Origin: Acidobacteriaceae bacterium
Lineage (GTDB): Bacteria > Acidobacteriota > Terriglobia > Terriglobales > Acidobacteriaceae
Assembly: GCA_003140705.1 (NCBI GenBank)
Contig: PLKU01000504.1
Coordinates: forward strand, 3,472 to 13,180
Reading direction: 5' to 3'
Length of the DNA: 9,709 nt
This document shows, piece by piece, positions 5,921 through 9,709 of this stretch (position 1 is its first letter; every line of letters starts with the position of its first letter). The notes beneath the pieces were generated by a model. It saw only the letters and a list, made by a program, of their open reading frames with translations. It had not been told where the DNA came from and did no database searches. The position numbers and the translations under genes were made by a program.

Positions 5921-7351
5921 ATGTCTACTGATTACCGCAACTTTCTCGCGCTCCCGTATGAGGAGCTTGAAGAGCTCAACCTGGCTGCCAAGGCTGATCG
6001 CACCAACCGGGTCGCAGCCGACGAAATCCGCGAAAAGCGCCTTAAATACCTGACCGACGAAAAGCGGATCAAAGCTGTGACCGTGCTTTTCAGCGACCTG
6101 GAGGGGCGGTTGCACCTGCTCGACTACGACAAGAAATTCCTGCTCGGCGCGTACGAGAACCTGACCTTCGATGGCTCGTCGATCAGGGGATTTACGGCTC
6201 AGAAGGAGAGCGATTTGCGCCTGGGAATCGACTGGAGCGCCTTTTACTGGGTGCCGGCGGATGTGTTCGGGACCGGCAAGGTACTCGTCTTCGGCACTGT
6301 GCTGGACAAGGACGGAACTGCCTATACCGGCGATCTGCGCGGCGTCCTCAAGAACTACTCCGACAAGCTTTTCGCTGAGAAGCAGTACACGCTGAACGCC
6401 GCAACGGAAATCGAAGGCTTTCTGTTCGCTGGCAAGGACGCAGAACAGAAGTACCACGAGACAGGAAAGTTCGAGTTCATCAATTCAGGCGGCTACTACC
6501 ATGTGCTCCCATTAGATCCGCTGCGCCAATTCATCGACACGTCAGCCGAAGTGCAGAGGGCGATGGGTTTCCAGAACGAGAAGGATCACCCCGAAGTAGC
6601 TCCGAGCCAGTTTGAAATCAACTACGGGTATGCTGAGGTCGTGGACGCGGCCGACCAGATTCAGCTTTACAAGCTGTTAACCCGCCAGATTGCCAACAAC
6701 ATGGGCTACACAGCCTGCTATTTGCCCAAGCCGGTGGTGGGCGTAAACGGTAGCGGCATGCACACAAACGTGTCCGTCTCTCAAGGCAAGACCAACCTGT
6801 TCTGGGACGAAAAGGGGGAAGAACAGCTGTCTGGCTTTGGCTGGAATTTCCTAGACCGCATCCTGACGCGAGCGCTCGATCTTTGCCTGGTTTTCAATTC
6901 GAGCGTGAACGCGTACCGGCGGCTCGATCCGCATTTTGAGGCGCCCAACCAGATTCGGGCTTCGGCTGTTGACCGTGGCGCTATGGTCCGCGTGCCGATA
7001 GGCAACCACCGGTCGATGCGGACTGAGGTTCGCGCGGTTGCGCCGGACGCCAATCCGTACTTGGCTCTTTACGGCATCTTCAAGACGGGCATCGATGGGG
7101 AGATATCCGATGCCGAAAATCTGCGCGCCGGAGGGCGCTACCTGCCAGACAACATTCAAAAAGCGATTGACGACTTCCAAGCGTCGCCCTGGATTGCCGA
7201 AATTCTGGGGGCGGACGTACAAGGGCGCTATGCTGAACTGAAGCAGGCCGCCGCGAACCGTTCGCCACGCGAACTTGGGAGCATTGTCAAGGGCTCTGAG
7301 GTTCAATTCCATCACTCGGTCTATAACCAGTCGCTCTGGAATTTGTTTTAG
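5921..7351 (+). CDS. glnA: Type I glutamine synthetase
   Basis: A 476-residue cytoplasmic enzyme that makes glutamine from glutamate, ammonia and ATP, usually as a dodecamer. The family signatures are present in order: FDGSSIRGF with Asp84 (83-91), the metal-binding TEIEG with Glu163 and Glu165, EVAPSQFEIN with Glu225 and Glu232, GVNGSGMHTN with His281, PHFEAP in the glutamate flap, and the Arg-rich VRVPIGNHRSMRTEVR. GVNGSGMHxN, with Asn after the His, resembles the GSI-alpha branch (Bacillus type). At the place where adenylylated GSI-beta enzymes have NLYxLP, this protein reads NLRAGGRYLP, so the usual target Tyr does not align cleanly and GlnE control is doubtful. The C-terminus FHHSVYNQSLWNLF is unlike the enterobacterial one. 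A glutamine synthetase-like amidoligase with another substrate is possible but less likely, since the core residues are intact. Confidence 0.92.
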   Translation: MSTDYRNFLALPYEELEELNLAAKADRTNRVAADEIREKRLKYLTDEKRIKAVTVLFSDLEGRLHLLDYDKKFLLGAYENLTFDGSSIRGFTAQKESDLRLGIDWSAFYWVPADVFGTGKVLVFGTVLDKDGTAYTGDLRGVLKNYSDKLFAEKQYTLNAATEIEGFLFAGKDAEQKYHETGKFEFINSGGYYHVLPLDPLRQFIDTSAEVQRAMGFQNEKDHPEVAPSQFEINYGYAEVVDAADQIQLYKLLTRQIANNMGYTACYLPKPVVGVNGSGMHTNVSVSQGKTNLFWDEKGEEQLSGFGWNFLDRILTRALDLCLVFNSSVNAYRRLDPHFEAPNQIRASAVDRGAMVRVPIGNHRSMRTEVRAVAPDANPYLALYGIFKTGIDGEISDAENLRAGGRYLPDNIQKAIDDFQASPWIAEILGADVQGRYAELKQAAANRSPRELGSIVKGSEVQFHHSVYNQSLWNLF

Positions 7352-7400
7352 GATAAGCTGAGCAGACTGTGTTGGGCGCGGGTCCAGGCAGTGCGAATAT

Positions 7401-7431
7401 GGGCGGCGTAACCTTCATGGCTGCGCCGCCC
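7401..7431 (+). terminator. GC-rich hairpin downstream of glnA
   Basis: GGGCGGCG at 7401-7408 pairs perfectly with CGCCGCCC at 7424-7431 around a 15-nt loop, 49 bp after the glnA stop. Only TTGCAATG follows, with no T-run. Its position suggests transcript termination or 3'-end protection for glnA. Confidence 0.45.
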
Positions 7432-7467
7432 TTGCAATGCTCATTGATCTCAGGAAGCGGTGAAACA

Positions 7468-7839
7468 ATGGGAGGGATTTCGGTCAAGGGAGTGCTGGTT
7501 GGAGCTATCGTGGGAACCGTGGCATCTCTGTTTATTAGCGCTCTGATAGCGGTCCTCGTTTTGGTGATTTTCCCTGCAACTCATAAACCGCGTGAGGTAT
7601 TCGACAGTCACGGCTTCCTTGCCCTGGTGATGGTCGTTTCCGGCCTCGGATGCTGTGTTCTTGCAGGCTTTACAGCGGCATCGCTTTCTAGGCACAATGA
7701 ATTGCTGAATGGCGGTCTTTCCGCGTTTCTTTGCATTCTGTTGGGCATTCTTGAAATGTCCGGAGGAAAGAATACGCATCCAGTGTTGGTTCAATTGCTT
7801 CCGATTGTTGCTGCACCTGCCTTCGCCATTCTTGGCTGA
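7468..7839 (+). CDS. Small integral membrane protein of unknown function
   Basis: A 123-residue protein that I do not recognise. It has three or four hydrophobic helices: about 7-35 (VLVGAIVGTVASLFISAL...), about 49-70 (FLALVMVVSGLGCCVLAGFTA), about 78-95 (GGLSAFLCILLGILEM) and about 104-122 at the C-terminus. The segment between helices 1 and 2 is short and charged (HKPREVFDSHG). No catalytic or metal motif is evident. An AGGA about 12 nt upstream of ATG 7468 is a weak ribosome site. A GTG at 7369 is also in frame, but it would add 33 residues running through the hairpin after glnA, so I prefer the shorter form. It lies downstream of glnA and upstream of the ATP-grasp gene on the same strand. 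No role can be assigned. Confidence 0.7.
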   Translation: MGGISVKGVLVGAIVGTVASLFISALIAVLVLVIFPATHKPREVFDSHGFLALVMVVSGLGCCVLAGFTAASLSRHNELLNGGLSAFLCILLGILEMSGGKNTHPVLVQLLPIVAAPAFAILG

Positions 7840-7898
7840 TACCTGAGATTGCGGTGCAAGCGCGGAGCGTAGCATCGTTCAATCATTGCCTTGCCTGC

Positions 7899-7963
7899 CC
7901 CTGCCCTTTAGCCTTTCCTGATGGCGCCTTTATATCGCGTGTGTTACAAGCTAAAGGACAGGG
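7899..7963 (+). repeat. Imperfect 14-bp inverted repeat upstream of the ATP-grasp gene
   Basis: CCCTGCCCTTTAGC at 7899-7912 and GCTAAAGGACAGGG at 7950-7963 are complementary over 14 bp with one mismatch, around a 37-nt AT-richer loop. It fills part of the 243-bp gap after the membrane-protein gene. It could be a terminator-like stem, a leader structure or an inverted-repeat remnant. The rest of 7840-8082 shows no convincing gene or promoter. Confidence 0.5.
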
Positions 7964-8082
7964 TCAAGACGGCGCGGGCTTCCAGGGTGGAATGGGGCGA
8001 TGCGGTACAGAGCGCCCGCAACCGGACGGATCTTCGCTCCTTGAATTCCTGAATTTGCGGTGAAGGAAGCCTGCGGCCCCTC

Positions 8083-9558
8083 ATGAAAGCTGGTCCTAAA
8101 GAGGAATTGGCAGTGGAAGTGGATTCGCTCTTCGGTGACTACCCCCTTGACCAGGCGTTCGACGAGATGCGTGAGGCCGGCGGGGAAGTACGGGCGCATT
8201 ACCGTGCCCTTGCCGAGACGCTGGCACGGCTGCCGCAAGAGGAGCTGCAGCGGCGCAAGCAGTCCGCTGACCTTTCGTTTCTGACGCAGGGCATTACATT
8301 TACGGTTTACGGGCGGGATGAGGGTACGGAGCGCATCTTCCCCTACGACCTGCTGCCGCGCTTGATCACCGCACAGGAGTGGGATCGGATTGAGCGCGGT
8401 CTGACACAGCGGATCACGGCGCTGAATCTATTTCTCCGCGATGTCTATTCCGACGCAAAGATCCTGGCCGACCGCGTGATTCCGCGCGAACTTGTCTACA
8501 GCTGCAAGCACTACCGGCGACAGATGCGAGGTTTGCAGGTGCCGCGCAATGTATACATCGCCGTGGTGGGCTCAGATCTCTTGCGGCTCAACACTGGCGA
8601 GTACGTGGTGCTGGAAGACAACCTTCGCGTTCCGTCAGGCGTGAGTTACATGCTGACCAACCGGCGGGTTATGAAGCGGACGTTTCCGCAGCTCTTCCAT
8701 AGCTACGGGGTGCGGCCGATCGAGCACTACTCACAACTGTTGCTGGCCACGCTGCGCTCGCTGGCCCCGGAGGGACGGCCTGAGCCAAACATTGTGCTTC
8801 TCACGCCGGGCGTATTCAACTCGGCTTACTTCGAGCACACCTACCTGGCACGGCAGATGGGAATTGACCTGGTGGAGGGCCGGGACCTGGTTACGCACGA
8901 CAACATTGTTTACATGCGGACCACCGACGGCCTGAAGCGCGTGGATGTGATTTATCGCCGGGTGGACGACGACTTCAGCGACCCACTGATCTTTCGAGCG
9001 GATTCGTCGCTGGGCTGCGGTGGGTTGTTCAACGCCTATCGCGCCGGGAACGTGACGGTGACGAACGCCTTTGGTACAGGCCTGGCAGACGATAAAGCGG
9101 TGTATGCCTATGTGCCGCGGATGATTCGCTACTACCTGAATGAAGATCCGATTCTGAACAATGTGGAGACCTATCTTCTGAACGAAGACAAGCAGCGCCA
9201 GCACGTGCTGGCCAACTTGGACAAGTTGGTGGTCAAGGCGGTGGTCGAGAGCGGCGGCTACGAAATGTTGATTGGTCCGCATTCGACTGCGCGCCAGCGC
9301 GAGGAATTTGCCCGCCAAATTGAGGCCAACCCCCGCAACTACATTGCGCAGCCGACACTGGATTTCTCTCGTGCACCGTGCCTGATCGGCAATCATCTTG
9401 AACCACGCCACGTGGATCTACGGCCCTACGTACTTTTCGGCGAAAAGGTGAACATCGTGCCAGGTGGCCTGACGCGTGTGGCGCTGGAAAAGGGCTCGCT
9501 GGTAGTGAACTCTTCGCAGGGCGGCGGCAGCAAAGACACGTGGGTTCTGGAACAGTAG
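8083..9558 (+). CDS. Circularly permuted ATP-grasp protein (DUF404/DUF407, COG2308 type)
   Basis: A 491-residue predicted cytoplasmic enzyme of the type 2 circularly permuted ATP-grasp family. ATP-grasp enzymes activate a carboxylate with ATP and join it to an amine; the substrate of this branch is not established. Conserved blocks include [21 protein letters not shown] (about 73-93), [15 protein letters not shown] (177-191), [13 protein letters not shown] (309-321), [18 protein letters not shown] (327-344), [13 protein letters not shown] with Lys384 as the likely nucleotide-binding lysine, YIAQPTLDF, and [12 protein letters not shown] near the end. Length is normal and nothing essential looks missing. 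An alpha-E gene follows 29 bp later, the usual partner, so the two probably form an operon. The start is uncertain: ATG 8083 has AAGGA 15 nt upstream, whereas in-frame GTG 8113 has GAGGA 7 nt upstream and would remove 10 residues. The first 25 residues carry no conserved block. Confidence 0.92.
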   Translation: MKAGPKEELAVEVDSLFGDYPLDQAFDEMREAGGEVRAHYRALAETLARLPQEELQRRKQSADLSFLTQGITFTVYGRDEGTERIFPYDLLPRLITAQEWDRIERGLTQRITALNLFLRDVYSDAKILADRVIPRELVYSCKHYRRQMRGLQVPRNVYIAVVGSDLLRLNTGEYVVLEDNLRVPSGVSYMLTNRRVMKRTFPQLFHSYGVRPIEHYSQLLLATLRSLAPEGRPEPNIVLLTPGVFNSAYFEHTYLARQMGIDLVEGRDLVTHDNIVYMRTTDGLKRVDVIYRRVDDDFSDPLIFRADSSLGCGGLFNAYRAGNVTVTNAFGTGLADDKAVYAYVPRMIRYYLNEDPILNNVETYLLNEDKQRQHVLANLDKLVVKAVVESGGYEMLIGPHSTARQREEFARQIEANPRNYIAQPTLDFSRAPCLIGNHLEPRHVDLRPYVLFGEKVNIVPGGLTRVALEKGSLVVNSSQGGGSKDTWVLEQ

Positions 9559-9573
9559 TTCAACAGTGAGTCA

Positions 9574-9580
9574 GGGAGAG
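9574..9580 (+). promoter_or_regulatory. Ribosome binding site of the alpha-E gene
   Basis: GGGAGAG, 7 nt before the ATG at 9588, in the short gap after the ATP-grasp stop codon. Having its own site in such a tight gap fits operonic translation. Confidence 0.55.
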
Positions 9581-9587
9581 CAGAACC

Positions 9588-9709
9588 ATGCTATCGCGTG
9601 TTGCCGACAGCCTCTATTGGATGAGCCGCTACCTGGAGAGAGCAGAGAATACCGTGCGTCAGCTGGATGTGACCATGGGTCTTATGCTTGACACCAGCGG
9701 CACGGGTGC
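9588..9709 (+). CDS. Alpha-E domain protein (DUF403, COG2307 type), N-terminal start (runs off right edge)
   Basis: Only 40 codons are visible. The opening [20 protein letters not shown] followed by [10 protein letters not shown] is the characteristic start of the all-helical alpha-E domain, which is rich in conserved Arg, Glu and Trp. The function of alpha-E proteins is unknown. They are encoded next to circularly permuted ATP-grasp proteins and often a transglutaminase-like protease, and are thought to work with them in peptide synthesis or modification. The gene begins 29 bp after the ATP-grasp stop on the same strand. Whether a transglutaminase-like gene follows cannot be seen here. Confidence 0.88.
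   Translation, partial: MLSRVADSLYWMSRYLERAENTVRQLDVTMGLMLDTSGTG

Noticed and set aside
7854..8063. 69-codon frame between the membrane protein and the ATP-grasp gene
   Set aside because: Cys/Gly/Pro-rich composition, no ribosome site, and it runs through the inverted repeat at 7899-7963.
8731..9411. 226-codon minus-strand frame inside the ATP-grasp gene
   Set aside because: It mirrors conserved ATP-grasp coding sequence. Its His/Val-rich composition is that expected for a shadow frame.

Overview
The window looks like chromosomal DNA from a GC-rich Gram-negative soil-type bacterium. I suspect Acidobacteriota (Terriglobia), because a secreted S46 peptidase, an S15/CocE-type hydrolase and an M61-PDZ peptidase lie together beside a type I glutamine synthetase. 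That taxonomic guess rests on gene content alone. I see no mobile element, tRNA, rRNA or CRISPR array.

Left part (1-5675). Three genes on the minus strand encode exported peptidase or esterase-type enzymes: an S46 dipeptidyl-peptidase (runs off the left edge), an S15/CocE-type serine hydrolase whose active-site layout matches alpha-amino-acid ester hydrolases, and an M61 metallopeptidase with a PDZ domain. Between the last two, on the plus strand, lies a small exported protein made of thirteen 7-residue (21-bp) repeats. Its reading frame breaks at an A AAA AAC heptamer inside the thirteenth repeat. The -1 frame then continues into a plausible 56-residue C-terminus carrying a second cysteine pair.

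Middle (5676-7839). A 245-bp divergent intergenic region separates the M61 gene from a plus-strand type I glutamine synthetase (glnA). A GC-rich hairpin follows glnA, then a 123-residue membrane protein of unknown function.

Right part (7840-9709). After a 243-bp gap holding a long imperfect inverted repeat comes a circularly permuted ATP-grasp protein (DUF404/DUF407, COG2308 type), followed 29 bp later by the start of an alpha-E protein (DUF403, COG2307 type), which runs off the right edge. This pair is a recurrent module predicted to make or modify peptides, and its chemistry is still poorly known.

Taken together, the exported enzymes could release amino acids from peptides in the periplasm or outside the cell, while glutamine synthetase and the ATP-grasp/alpha-E pair act in the cytoplasm. 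That functional link is inference. The observations most worth checking are the frame break in the repeat protein and the ATP-grasp/alpha-E module.
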